Part shown: positions 1 to 12,524 of the stretch, piece after piece
Layout: each line of letters opens with the position of its first letter
Position numbering within the stretch: the stretch's first letter is position 1
NCBI RefSeq assembly: GCF_036324505.1
Contig: NC_086356.1
Location: 13,935,244-13,999,243 of the forward strand
From: Eleginops maclovinus
Taxonomy: Eukaryota > Chordata > Actinopteri > Perciformes > Eleginopidae
DNA: 64,000 bases
Direction of reading: 5' to 3'
Notes under the pieces: generated by a model
Seen by the model: the letters and a program-made list of their open reading frames with translations, nothing else
What the model was told of the DNA's origin: nothing
Databases searched by the model: none
Made by a program: the position numbers and the translations under genes

Positions 1-2580
1 GCCACGCCCCTCTGAGAGATGATTGGCTTAAAAAAACACTTCCTCTTCTCAAAAATTAGATGTTCTGTTGTTTATTTGAGGAGTCTCTTTCTTTGTTACA
101 GGGTTCGAGATGTTTTTTCTCTGCTGGAATGTATTACTTAGCAAAATATTAAGTAATACATTCTCATTGTGGCTGCTGCTAGGCCTCCTACACATTTTCT
201 ATTTAGTAGGCTACGTTTATCAGAGAGGAGGCTCGAGGTCAGCTCAAAGACATTGAGAAGTTTTGCACTTTCTGTCAAATGTTATTCACTGCTAAATGAA
301 GATATATGGTAATATGTTAGTTGCCGACAGATGATGGAAATGCTGCTAGAAAATAGCATTAAGCATGGCTGTTACAATTTTCATTTACATAAAACCTGGT
401 CAACAACATTATTCCTTTTCTATTTTTTCCTTCCAATCACATCAAAACAGCTTTTGAATTTAAGGAAATGATAAGGCATGTTTATTTGTTTTTATTGACT
501 TATTCTGCCTGTTAAGAAATTAGTTTGTATATTGAGCAACGTATGGATGAACCAATTCAATAAACAAAACTTTGGGCAATGGAAGGGCAGGTGCAATCCC
601 CTTGAAAAAATGCAATATAAAGCATTTACTGAGAGGTAAATTCTTGACAAAAGAAATAGCATGATAATCATTGAAAGAGCTCAAAGCATGCACTAAGAAA
701 GAGGCTAAGAGAGAGAGAGAGAAGTTTCAGGTGTTTGATTCTGAGATGAGAACCTGTGTGACTGTTTGATGGATGTGCTGAGGCTCTGAGCTGTAATGCT
801 CTCTGCAGTCATTAAAGCCTGAGGGTGAAACCTTATGCACCGTCTGCATCTCTGCATGCTTAAGCCACCTCGCTGTATTTAATATAAGAACGGGGATAGA
901 TCAGCACTTAAGGTGCATTAAACATTATACTGCTGCATTATTGTTTATGTTAGGCGAGTTCCCACATTAGCTCATACATCTTGCATGTTCTCTAATGGCC
1001 GAGTGCTTTTCCTCCGTTGAGGTAGGATTAAACCAACACATCAAAAACACTTTATAAAAATCCATGTTTGTAAGTAAAGGATAACTAGTAGCAACATTTT
1101 ATTAGCTAGACGATCAATCAAGTCTGATCACAGTTTAAATCCTCTGACTCGTGCAAGGCAAAATTAAGCATTTTAAGGAAAAATGAAGTCTATTATTTTT
1201 TAAAGTTTATTTTAGTATGTCAAACGATTTAATGACAGTTTATATTATGAACTTTGATAGAAGTACTCCTAAATCACAAAAAAAATCTACCATTTTGCCA
1301 TATACGAAATTAAGGAACTACGTGATTTATGATATACAACTTTTAAAAGAATACAAACAAACACGCACTACGACATCAAATCTCACTCTGAAATAGAACT
1401 GTTACGTCGCGTTTGTGGTGTGCAGCAGCGAAATGTTTTTTTTTTTAGTTGCACCATCCCAGTTCATTAGTTCACCGTAGCTGTTTGATTCAGACATTAA
1501 GAACAAGCCCATTTACATAAACCATCAGCGGCAATCAAAATGCATTTCTGGCCTGCCTTCTCTCCTTCAATATTTATCTCTCAACAATTGATTTGCCCTC
1601 CGCCCCCCTTTCCTACTTTAACTGAGTCCATTATGTTGTGCAGAGTCATCAGCTGTGAACTATTTTCAGATTTTTCTTCACTTACATTGTCTTCCAGCTG
1701 CTGTAATAATACAACGCCTCACTCGTGCCTTTGCAACACCAAGAGTTCTTTTAGACCAACATTACTCTGCATGTAAGGAACAGAAGCTAATTATTGACCT
1801 CAATGGTGAGCAGCTCATTGTTCAGCACAGGTTTAATGTCACTTTCCCTAACTACAATGTCATAAACAAAGCACCGGTTTAATAGTCACATTATTTTTCT
1901 TCTTTAAGTGAATCCTGCTGAGTTATTGACTATGTGTACGGCTGAACAACGTAGGAGACACAAGCAGCGCCACACAGGGCAGGGCCGGCTCCTTCTTTCT
2001 AAGTGCTGCTAAATCCCAGCCATCAGCGGATGTGGATCAATGCTTGGTTTTACAGCTTTGCATCCTTGAAATGACTGAGCAAATACAGACTGTCAATCAG
2101 GGACTATTAGTAAAAAAATCCCTTCAGTAACAACCCCCTCCTGCCTTCACCAACCTCCAACACCAACACTCAAACACACACACAGCCCAGGACACAGAGG
2201 AGATGGAGTGAGTGTGGGGTGGAGCCCCTGAGTTGATGGAGTTGTGGGAGCGATCTTAAAATGAACTGTCCAGGAGGTAAAACACCGGCTGTAGTAACAG
2301 ATGGATCTTTGGAAAGCTTTGGATCATTTAAGTCAATTAACATTGTATGATTGTAATATTTCTGCACACATGATGGACTTTTAATCCAAACGAAGATGCT
2401 CTACAGGCGATCCAAATGAGGATTCTATTTGTTGCCTTATTGGTCAGTGGTTGAAGTCAGGGGTTTCTTTTAAGTGAATGCTGATGCCTGGAGAGAAGCC
2501 CTGACGTGGCAGGAGGAAGTTAACATCGAGGTTTTGTTTTAGAGGGCTTTTGCACAGGCAGTATCTAATGCAAGGCAACA
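1..2580. other. 5' flank of kcnip3, no gene recognised
   Basis: AT-rich sequence without an ORF that resembles a known protein; the open frames here are under 120 codons and lack splice-linked partners. A short (GA)n run lies near 711-722. The last hundred or so bases before 2581 probably include the 5'UTR of the kcnip3 membrane-type transcript, but I see no convincing TATA box or CpG-rich promoter. A transcription start cannot be placed from sequence alone. Confidence 0.5.
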
Positions 2581-5500
2581 ATGGGATTGGATGGCATGGA
2601 AGTAATTGCCATAGCTGTTGTTATCGGGCTGTTTGTTGTTGTGCTCAAACAGTTTGGGGTTTGGGAGCCCCTGTCACTGGAAGGTAAGATGTTAAGCCCT
2701 TTGCATGTGATTTTCTGAAGAAGAAAAATATTTTTCAATTTCCCTTTTCTTTTGTTGAGTGTTATCGTGGTGCTTAAATTATAAGGAAGTGCAGTCACAT
2801 AAGGCGGCTTTAAAATATTAAAGGAAAGTGGATAATGGATTTCAAAATGAAAGGATGACGCGTACATGGAAAGAGTTTTTAATTCTTGTACCCCATTCTT
2901 GCTCGGGACATTTGCAACAACCAAAAACTATTTCAGCGTACACAATGGCATGTTCACATTAATGTTGTTGTTTTTTTACAATGTGTGCACTGTGTTGGTA
3001 AGTTTTATGAAACCTGTAGCCATTAAGTCAAATAATTTAACAGTTTCTTCTTCCCCCTTTGCATTTCTTCATCACCATCTCTTCCTGGTCAACTTTTGTG
3101 TTTTTGCTCTTTAAAGATGGTGAGTAGTACATTTGGAGGTATTCCTCTGCGTGTTATTATTTTTACGTTTATTTGTATCCCACCTACATGTGAAAACTTC
3201 TCTACCTTCATTTTATATTAAACTGTACTTCTCTTTGTTGTCCCTTTGGCCAATATAATAGTGCCTTTTCCCTTTTGGACATCTTGACTTGTGAAACACA
3301 GGTGTTTAATAAGTAAACCCTGTGATAATAAAGCAAATCAAAGGATGTGTCTAAAATCCCTTCCTTCTGTCCATCACTTTATCCAAGTGTCAAAATGTTC
3401 AGTTTGAAATGAATACTCAATGTATAAAAGTGATCTAAAAATGACCAAAAATATGTAGATTGTTCATTTTCTGTGGCCAACCTAATTTCTTCATGACACC
3501 AGTTCTTATAATTTATCCCACTTCCTAAGCAAATCATTTGGTTTAGAAAACAAAAAACTTTTATTGTTAAATGTGAAACTACATTTGATGATGTGTATTT
3601 TTGTCTCTATTTATTCCTTACAATAATGTAAGATATTATCAGCTGTTATGAAGAAAATACAGCTTAAGTGAAAGAGGGATTTTCAGACGCAGCCAAGGTG
3701 TCCATATTTTAAAAGCTCTTTGTCTCCTTTAACTGCTTTTACCTACCTATGTTATCTTCTTATTTCCACTTGCCCTCCTGATTTTTCCAATTGACAGTAC
3801 AAGCTCCTCTTACTAATATGTTTCCTCTTCTTTATCAAAAAATGTCCCGAAATATTCTACTCCATTGGTGTGTTTTGATCGTATTCAACCAATACTGTAC
3901 GGTACATTCTTCTAACCTCTTTTTATCTCACCCACCTCCTTGTCTTAAATACCCCTCTTTATTTTTGTTTTCAAAATGATGTGGTCTGTAAAGATGGTGA
4001 GCATTTTGAGTTATGTTCTGTGTGTATATTTTGCCTCCCATCTATTATGATTTTCTAGTATTTTTCAACTGCTCCTCTCCCTGTCCTTTGTTGTCTTTCT
4101 TTATTGTCCTACCCTTGTTTCCTCCCTCTTTTTTGCTTCCCACCCGCCCCCTATTTTCTCTGTGTCCCACCGACAGACAGCTGTGAAGGCGACCTTGAAC
4201 TCTCAATGGTGCGTCACCAACCCGAAGGCCTCGATCAGCTCCAGGCCCAGACACAGTTCACCAGGAAGGAGCTCCAATCGCTCTACAGAGGCTTTAAAAA
4301 TGTATGTAAACAATCAGTCAGTGCTAGTGGTTCTGATTAGAGAGGATGAGCCTTCATCTTTACAGAAATCAGTAGTTAATAGTCAAGGGGGCTCGGGGGT
4401 GCAGTTGAGACTGATCAATCACTGAACAGAATAAAGCTTGCAGACATATTTATATTTACGTTAAACCAGATATGAGGCCAAAAGTATTTGGACACCCCAA
4501 TATGTGGTTATTTAACATATTTTCTAAAACCATTGGGATTTATCTGCTGCTATAAAAACCTCCACCCTTCTGGCCATCATCAAGATTTTGGTACATTAGA
4601 TGGCAAATTATCACATGTATCGATAGTGTTTTTGAGTAAGTGAGTATTTCTCTGTAGACATTAAATAATCCCCTTTTGGACCTTCTCTTTACCTGCCCAA
4701 CATTGTTTCCAAAGAGCTGGAGGTGCACCATTGTTAAAAATAAAAAAATGGGTAATGAATCGATAGTAAGTGACGATAGAAGAAGAAGATCGCAAGCTAA
4801 ACAAATCAGACTTGAATGAAATATATGTATAGGTTTGTGAGCCCTCTACGTTACCCAATGGTAAGGAACGTTCAGAATAAACAAATTGTGATGACATTTC
4901 CCCCGGGGGACTTGCTCTTGGTGCTCTGCTGAGTGAAATCTGATGGAAAAATGCTATTTTAAGAGACTTTAGTTAAACATAATGTTTTCTGTCTGGCTGT
5001 TAGTGTTTACTTTATATGCATTACTTGCGTTACCTTGATTTCACTTAAGAAAAATGTCACACAAGTTTGTACAATGGAGTAATCTGGGGTAACTGCATTG
5101 TGGGTATTTACTTTAGAAAAAAAGCTAAAAAGTATTTGGATATCAGGCTATTATGCCTTCTAGCGGCCATAGACCTACACTGCAGGCCGGGAGGCCGGAG
5201 AAATAATATTATTAATACTACCAATATGATGTTATTTTTATTATTATATGACTATTTTTGTGTTATTTCAAATATAATTCATTAATAACAATGTAAGCTC
5301 TGACTTTAACTATGTAAATGTTTATTTATTTACAGGAATGTCCCAGTGGGCTGGTGGATGAGGAAACTTTCAAGAGCATTTACTCTCAGTTCTTCCCTCA
5401 AGGAGGTACAGTATATCTTTTAAAAACTGGTATTATATAAGCATCTGATTCTCACTATACAACAAGTATGTTTTTCAAGTGTATTGTATATTTATTACAT

Positions 5501-7205
5501 ATACAATACACTCCCTCTACATTCTCAGACGCAACCACATATGCACATTTCTTGTTCAACGCCTTTGATATGGACAGAAGTGGCTCCATCCGGTTTGAGG
5601 TGCGTGCACCGCTGACTGAATATTTGTTGATGAAACAAAAAAGGAAGTTTATAATAATACTTTCATTGTTTTTACAGGACTTTGTGATAGGACTGTCTGT
5701 GTTGCTAAGAGGTTCTGTCACAGAGAAACTTCGATGGGCGTTCAACCTGTACGACATCAACAAAGATGGCTATGTTACAAAAGAGGTACCTTCAACAACA
5801 GGGAAACATCACAAAATGTGAAGCAGGGTCTTCATTTCTTTCTTTGTTTCCTGCAGGAAATGATGGCAATAATGACGTCAATTTATGATATGATGGGCAG
5901 ATATACCTTACCCAGTGTACGGGATGATTCTCCATATGAGCATGTGGAGAGATTCTTCCAGGTTTGTCATCTCTGCAACCTCACAGCCCTAATATGTAAC
6001 ATCCCATCATGTTTGTTCCTTTGTGTTAGGTTATTTATCAGGTTTATGTTATATGTTTAATGTTTAGTTATAGTTTATGTTTACATTTAGGTGCATGTTT
6101 TGTCTCATTTCGTCATGCACTGTCTGTAATTGCACTTCCTGTTTTATTCTGTGTGACTGGCGAAGCCACACACAGTCTAGTAATCGACATACTTATCTCA
6201 CCTATTTTCCTTCTTCCGCCACACATTTTGATATGCTATTCGTCCAGCAGCGTTGACACGAAACACACAACACACACATCCATCAAAACGTGCGGAATGA
6301 CCGTTTATCCATTCATTTTAAATCACTTGTAGCTAAATGTTTTAACTGTTTATCTCTTACATTTTTGGATTCTTGTATCATATTCCTGCATCGTTTCAAA
6401 ACATCTTTAGATTACCAGCAAGTTTCAGTCACACAGTCCGAAATTCTCTGAATTTTCTAGTTATGTACTTAACTTTCTCTCTTGTTTCAGAGTAGTAACT
6501 CCATTGTGTGTTTTCCTGCCTGTGAGATTGTCTGCCACTCCCTTGATTGTTGCCACCTGAGTCCCCTTACCTCTTGTGTATACTGTATATAATCCTCTCT
6601 CCCTTCGTCCTGTGCTAGTTTGTCTTGTGTTGCCAAGAGAGCTCTTTGTTGTGATTTTCCACAACCAAGCTGTATGTTGCTCCATGTTTTTGACAGTGTG
6701 CTTTTTTACATTGTGCCTCTTTTAGACCCTTTTGATTTTGAAACTTTGTCTCAGTTGTGCATTGGAGTTCCACTACTTGTGTAACCTTCCTAACATAATA
6801 TCTAAATAGACTTTTATCATTACGTCCAGTTTACTGCTTCAAGACCACACTGTGTCATAATGTTTTGAAATCAATCTGAAGGCTAGGAATCCTCTGAACC
6901 CACAGATCATCATTGTTATTCATGACACACTGTTGTGCCTTAGATCAATATATGGTTACACTTGATAAAAAGTATATCCTTTTTATGTCTGATTCTTTTT
7001 CAGAAAATGGATCGGAACAGAGATGGCGTTGTGACTATTGATGAGTTCATAGAAACCTGTCAAAAGGTAAAACCATGTTCATGTTGACTAAGTTCCTTCA
7101 TCTTTGTGCATAAACAAACATGCTTGCATTCTTGCATCTGCTTTCACTTTTCAACAGGATGAAAACATTATGGCTTCCATGCAGCTCTTTGAGAACGTCA
7201 TCTAG
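2581..7205 (+). CDS. kcnip3: Kv channel-interacting protein 3 (KChIP3/DREAM/calsenilin), membrane-type isoform
   Basis: Neuronal calcium sensor that binds the Kv4 channel N-terminus and tunes its trafficking and inactivation; the family is also known as DREAM (DNA-binding repressor) and calsenilin. Coding exons: 2581-2683, 4177-4301, 5336-5405, 5529-5599, 5678-5785, 5857-5961, 7004-7066, 7158-7205. All junctions are GT-AG and phases close exactly, giving 230 codons plus TAG. Exon 1 encodes a hydrophobic N-terminus ([14 protein letters not shown]...) like the transmembrane/KIS-type KChIP3 variant. Exon 2 carries [15 protein letters not shown], which is diagnostic of KChIP3 rather than KChIP1, 2 or 4. 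EF-hand loops [24 protein letters not shown] and [12 protein letters not shown] are intact; the first EF-hand is degenerate, as in the family. The C-terminus MQLFENVI is conserved. Other alternative first exons, including the cytosolic long N-terminus, were not found and may lie upstream of the window. Polyadenylation signals AATAAATAAA lie at 7601-7610. Confidence 0.95.
4462..4745. mobile_element. Degenerate non-autonomous DNA transposon-like repeat (fish MITE type)
   Basis: Starts with ggccaaaagtatttggacac, close to a terminal motif that is very common in fish genomes (the 'gccaaaagtatgtggacacc' type). It is followed by decayed blocks, including tataaaaacctccacccttc, the aagattttgg block and a ccaacattgtttcc block, in the order expected for that repeat. 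It lies in kcnip3 intron 2. The ends are eroded and no target-site duplication is visible, so the superfamily is left open. Confidence 0.5.
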
Positions 7206-8750
7206 TTTCTGTTTGGAGAAGGGGTCAGTATAGTGCTTCCAGCTGCAAATCCCGGCCATGAAATAACTTCATCCATTCTAGAAAGGGAAACCTGGGTCGA
7301 GCAACATATTCGACTCATTTTAACAAAACTATTACTTTTCCTTTCAAATTGTTCTATGCAGAGAAGTGTGCAGAAATCAACACAAGTGTTTTTTTGCATG
7401 ACAATTGTGTTTATGTACATGAAGGGAATGTGAAAAAAGTCACCATACTAGATGAGCATGAGTGAATGCCACACAAAGCATGTGATGCAAACTACATTGA
7501 ACACAAACAAAAAACAAAACATATTTTAAGTTTGAGTTCTACAGATGCTAGTGTCCTAGATGTGATGCTGTCATTGACATGTTGACCCAACACCTGCTGA
7601 AATAAATAAACTACCTTCACATTCTGAACGATCTACTGAATATTTTCACAACACGCAAACAAGGGATGGGTGCTAGTGGGGCTTCATTATTTTTCAAAAT
7701 TAATTATAGAATAAACGGTCATGCACAACATAACTTCTTGCAAATGATTACATCAGATGTCTTAAATTGGAAGTGATGTAACTGTACGGCTGCAAAACAT
7801 CAAGAAAACAAAGTCCTATGCAACTTCCTTCTTTGATGCTACACGCGAACAAAAATAGTATGAGTCAATCCATTGTACACCATAAAATGAACAAATTGTC
7901 CAAGCCACAAGTTAATAGTTATTTGGTTTTACCCTGAAGCAAACTCCCACTATTTTTAGCGTTTTATTTTTTGTAAACAATCATCTTCCTTGTTCAAAAT
8001 CCTGTGTTGCTCTCATACTTCTCTGCAGCCTCACAGTCTTGGAATTTCCTGAAAAACATGTTTAATTGATTCAATTCTGCTGGCACTGGCTGCTGAACAT
8101 CTTTGCGTGTTCGGTTTTAGTTTATAAATTCTTACTTGTATGCAAGTTGACCTTCCCAGTTCTTCATCTTGAAGTGCTTATTTGTTTTACCCCCAGGTTC
8201 TTGGGGTTCTTATGTAAACCAACCATTCATTTTTCCAGCAATATTCAATATGCAAAGCAAAGCCTAGTCCAGGGGTGTCCAAACTATGGCCTGGGGGCCA
8301 ACTGCAGCCCATGATCCGTTTTTTAATTGGCCCTCAGCAAATTCTAAAAGTATAATGGAATAAGGCCCACACATGAAACTTGTGCTTGTCTTATATTGTA
8401 CTTAAATATGGATGTACAATATATCACACAGTATTTCTGTGTTAATAAGCCCAAGTTTTCAAATAAATTCAGTCAATAAAAGTTGAAAAAAATCATGGTT
8501 GTTGAAAAGAAAAAAACAATAACTAATGTACATAACAAGTTGAACTATAACCTTCCTTTCCCCTTATGATCATTTATCTGATGATTAAATACAGAAAGTG
8601 ATATTGTTTTGTTTTTGCATCAGCCTTTGCATTTGGAGGATAATAGGAGAAAACTAGGTGTTGCAACTGTATGTGGACTGCCACCATCAGCTAAAATCAT
8701 TCAACCTGTACTGTATTATTGATCTTGGACCAATGGCAAAGCGGGGTTTG
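7206..8750. other. kcnip3 3'UTR, then intergenic DNA with a repeat terminus
   Basis: The kcnip3 3'UTR runs to about 7625, ending after the tandem AATAAA at 7601-7610. The rest is AT-rich with no coding signal. A CCAAT box (CCAATGG, 8730-8736) near the right end may belong to the promoter of the PrP-like gene. Confidence 0.5.
8270..8400. mobile_element. Possible hAT-type transposon terminus or fragment
   Basis: The motif caggggtgtccaaactatgg followed by a 'ggcctgggggccaactgcagccc' type block resembles a dispersed vertebrate repeat whose end has the CAGGGGTGTC form seen in hAT-like elements. No matching inverted end or 8-bp target duplication was found downstream, so this is a one-ended fragment at best. 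Confidence 0.35.
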
Positions 8751-8759
8751 TTTTGGGGA

Positions 8760-8903
8760 GGAGTTGTGTGGCTCTGTTGAGTAGATTTTTGTTTAGAATT
8801 GGTACTGATACCAAAATGCTGCTCTTCTGTGTGGCAAGTGTTGTGGTTTGAAAAAGGACTGCCGCTCCAGCATCACTGCCTCAAGGGTTGACCGACCAGA
8901 AAG
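8760..8903 (+). other. Candidate non-coding first exon of the PrP-like gene
   Basis: A strong donor (gaaag|gtaagta, GT at 8904) precedes the acceptor ttctgcag at 9360-9367, which opens the exon carrying the PrP-like start codon. Prion-family genes typically have a short non-coding first exon and a single coding exon, so this donor-acceptor pair fits. The left boundary is a guess. A CCAAT box lies at 8730-8736. A short upstream ORF (11 codons, start 8817) lies inside the exon. No transcript evidence is available. Confidence 0.4.
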
Positions 8904-9377
8904 GTAAGTACATTCTTTATTGTATTTAATTAATATCATAAAGGATGATATCACCACATTTTGCCTGTGTGATTTAAGATTTAAATAATCTCCTTCTAGA
9001 TGCATTGCAATGATACATGGAGTTGCATATCCACCCGATTTGATACAACGCTATCTTCTGCCATGTTTATCTGAAACCGTAAAAACCTATGCATCATGGA
9101 AAGGATAGAAATATGCATCACACACATAATGCCCAGCTAAGCCCAGTGTTGACGGAGCGTGTGGATAGTTCTGGATGTCTGTTGTGTTAGTGCTGGTGAG
9201 CATGTGACTTTGGATGTGCAGCCACCTCAATCAAAAGCGTGTTTGGACGTCAGCCAACCGACTTAACAATACTCTCTTTGTCCCTGACAAAAAAACACAA
9301 AGACAGCCATATATTTTTCTATTTGATCAGGCTCCACTTATTTATTTGTTTAGGTGTGTTTCTGCAGATCTTCAGTA

Positions 9378-9830
9378 ATGACTGGCCAGCCGAAGCTTCT
9401 CTCGCTGTGGGTTTTGCTGTTGCTCATTGCAGCTCTGTGCCCAGGTGTATACAGTAAGCGCGGCTTTAAGGGTCGTGGAAAAGGTGATGATGAGAAAGCG
9501 CCTTCCTCCCCAGGCAAAGGCCTCTCCAAGCAGGGCCTGAAGTGGGCGGGAGCAGCAGCAGCAGCCGGGATGCTGGGAGGCACTGGCACCGGGTATGGAC
9601 TGGGGTTCTTTGGTAAAGGAAAGCACAGTTCTGGGAAGCATCACGGCCATAAGACCTCCTCTTCCGAGCAAGATCAACGTCTTCATCACAACGAAAGCCA
9701 GAGATATAACAACCATTCTCTCTGGAGAGCATTTGTTAAGGCAGCTGCCCCCGCTCCTACCACTAACATCGGTCTCACACTTGGGAATGTGTTGTCCTTC
9801 CTGATAGCATTCTGGATCAGAGACATTTAA
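9378..9830 (+). CDS. PrP-like protein (fish prion-family, Shadoo-resembling), GPI-anchored
   Basis: Small prion-family glycoprotein of 150 residues encoded in one exon; cellular role not established. Residues 1-26 form a signal peptide (hydrophobic WVLLLLIAAL, likely cut after VYS). A basic stretch, KRGFKGRGKG, follows. Residues 56-79 form the conserved hydrophobic segment (WAGAAAAAGMLGGTGTGYGLG), which matches the alanine/glycine core of PrP and Shadoo. A histidine/lysine-rich stretch at 82-104 and two N-glycosylation sequons, N105-E-S and N112-H-S, come next. The C-terminal 25 or so residues are hydrophobic, as for a GPI signal. There is no cysteine after the signal peptide, so the PrP disulfide and a typical globular domain are absent. 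I chose the ATG at 9378 over an in-frame upstream ATG because an acceptor AG ends at 9367, and the signal peptide begins here. A polyadenylation signal lies at 9877-9882. It is convergent with the prion gene at 12525-13904. Could also be named Shadoo2-like. Confidence 0.85.
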   Translation: MTGQPKLLSLWVLLLLIAALCPGVYSKRGFKGRGKGDDEKAPSSPGKGLSKQGLKWAGAAAAAGMLGGTGTGYGLGFFGKGKHSSGKHHGHKTSSSEQDQRLHHNESQRYNNHSLWRAFVKAAAPAPTTNIGLTLGNVLSFLIAFWIRDI

Positions 9831-12524
9831 GCAATGTCTGATCACTGGAAAAGCATTCAGTCATTACACCAAATGAAATAAAAGCTATTTTAAACAGTAT
9901 TCGTCTTTGTGCAATATTCTTTTGTCGTAAAATGATATTGATATTTTACAGCCTGATTCCAGGATGATTGCTAACTCACATGCTTTGACTACTTTTAAAC
10001 CATTCAAAATCTATAAATAGATAACTTGTGACGAGTATCTATATCAGTAACTGTATGAATTGATGTTTGTTCCTTTAGAATTTGTTTTAGAATTATCATA
10101 ACAACTTCATCAAACTCCGCAATCATCATCTGTTTAGTGACTAATTGTTGCAGCTGTTTTTTACTTTTTTTCATTTACAATACTCATTACAAATATTTGC
10201 CTTATTATTTTAGAACTGGACTGCAAGTAACTACTGTTTACTAAATATAGTTAGTTAATCTCTGTTTCGTTTATCGTCTGTGCTTTGATGTTACGATTCA
10301 ATATTCAATTCATTTAGAGGAGATTGTTATGTGATCATTTACACAGAGACCCTTAGTTTGTTACTTATTTTATTTAACACACAAACATCCATGACAAACA
10401 ATATTAAACCATATTAGTAACCCAAAGCGTTAACAACTGCAAGTCAAAACTGGAAGATTTAGATGTCTGCAACCCCCCTATGAGCTCCATGACGCAGTTA
10501 CAGAATATCTAAACCTAAGTGAAATAAGTGCACTTTACAGATATTCTACAGTCTAGACAGTATGAAAGTGTTACATTAATTTAAAATCAACCTTGCCAAA
10601 ATCAACAAAAGTGAAAAGGAAATACCAAAGGTGCAGAATGAAAACAAAATAACTCTGAGATCAAAATCATACAAAATAAATCACAATACAACAGTGCATT
10701 TCACTTCCAGATAAACTGTCAAAAACTGGACAGTATTCAAGTCATTTTCTTCATTACTACACATAGTGTGTTTAACATACCAATACCAGACAGAACACAG
10801 TACTATCAATACTCTGAACTGTATAGAGACATTTACTTGGTTGAAACTCCCTTCATAATCCTGCAAACTTCATTTACAGAACCTTTTATTTGATACATAG
10901 TTACGAAGTGCATAACAAAACCAAGAGAGACCGGAAATAACTGTCAGATAAAATACAACAAACTGGGAAAGTAAGAGAATTACAAACAAGAGAAATAATG
11001 TACGGATAAACTTCATTAAAACCCATACTCCTAAACCCAGTGGGAGGAAAATTAGAGCAGAATAATTCATGGAGAGACAAAGATCATAAAAAGCCAGGGG
11101 AAGCTTGAGTTTGTGAACATTTAACAGAGGTATTTACAGACCTGCAAACACTTAAAATGTGACTGATGATAATGACAATTCAGGTGATGGAAAGACTGGA
11201 AAGATAAACAAGAATCCAAATTTCCAACCATACAAATGACATGAATACACTGTGTGTGATGAGTAGGGTTACAGATATAAAGCTTGGTTCTTGAATACCA
11301 GAATTAAGGAATAAAGTATTGAATTGTTGTAGATGCTATCTGTTTAAAAACCTCAAACTCCAGCATGTAGCACAGCACAGATTTAAAGCATCAGGCGCAA
11401 TGATCAACAAATTGATCTCGACAGCTGCAGGCACAAAGCCACATCACTTCACCTCTAATGACGACATTTGCTGCACATCAAAGGACTCATGCTCACTCAC
11501 TGCCTAAAGCTAAAACATGCAGTATAGGATTTAACAGGCAACACAGAAGCAATATGTGGGTGTTATGTTCCTGAGAAGGGTGGGGCTTTACTTATTAGGA
11601 CACCTTCAGTCTTGCGCTGACTGCACATATGAGTTTATAATAGTAAGCCTTTTATCTTAATGGAAATGGACTCCAACATTTCCCATTAGGGTTAACACAA
11701 TTTCATGTTCATAAGGGAAGCTTGATTTAATTTGTAAACACAATTAGGGGCCATCAAAAAGTCCCATTCCCAATTAGTGCATCTCACTGGCCATTACAAG
11801 GCATTTATTTCTTCTTTCTGGTTTATAACATATCTTATTTTGTGCTTCTTAAAAAAAAGCTGAATGAATTATCTCTGTGTTGGTTCTCATTATTTGCGAA
11901 TGATCACTACCCCTGAACATTGCATTGACAATCAGGAACTCTACTTTGAAAACACAGTTTGTGAAAGTTAGTTAAACCCTGGCTTAAACATTCATTTATA
12001 TTTCATGAAAACACATTTCCTTTGATTAAGCATTTTAACCAATTGAAATATCAGTCTGTCCAATCGTCCAGAATGATAATAAAAAACTATGAATGATGTT
12101 AATTGCATGTTTGTGTACATAATTTAAACCCTTAGTTTCATATTCCTATCTCATACAGTAGCACAAAAAAGGATGTCACAATACATCGTCACAAAAACTG
12201 ATCTAGAATACCCTGAATCTGGTTTCTATGTATTCAGTGCGCAATAATGTGGAGTAAAAAAGTGCAAAAATAACATGAGATGCAAGACTATTTCATGAGA
12301 GAATTGACAAGAAAACAATGTGCAGTTTGTACGACACACAACTAATGATCTTACTGTAAAAGTTTAAACTGATTGCTGCTTCTGATAACTGACTCGGTTA
12401 TATACACATATAGAGAATAATAGAGGATTGACTAAATGTGACGGAAGAGATCCAATAGTAGTATGTTGACGTGCAGAGTTAATGGAGGAAGTAGAAATAC
12501 ATTTCGGGTATGGAAATATTGTTC
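9831..12524. other. Intergenic / 3'UTR space between the two convergent prion-family genes
   Basis: The left edge holds the short 3'UTR of the PrP-like gene. The right part is probably the 3'UTR of the minus-strand prion gene, with candidate minus-strand AATAAA signals (for example TTTATT at 11804-11809). The middle is AT-rich with scattered short ORFs on both strands and nothing recognisable. Confidence 0.5.

Noticed and set aside
3100..4000. Two aaagatggtgag sites (about 3114 and 3991) as micro-exons of alternative kcnip3 N-termini
   Set aside because: Each offers only a donor-like gtgag after a start codon with no supporting upstream exon sequence; likely chance.
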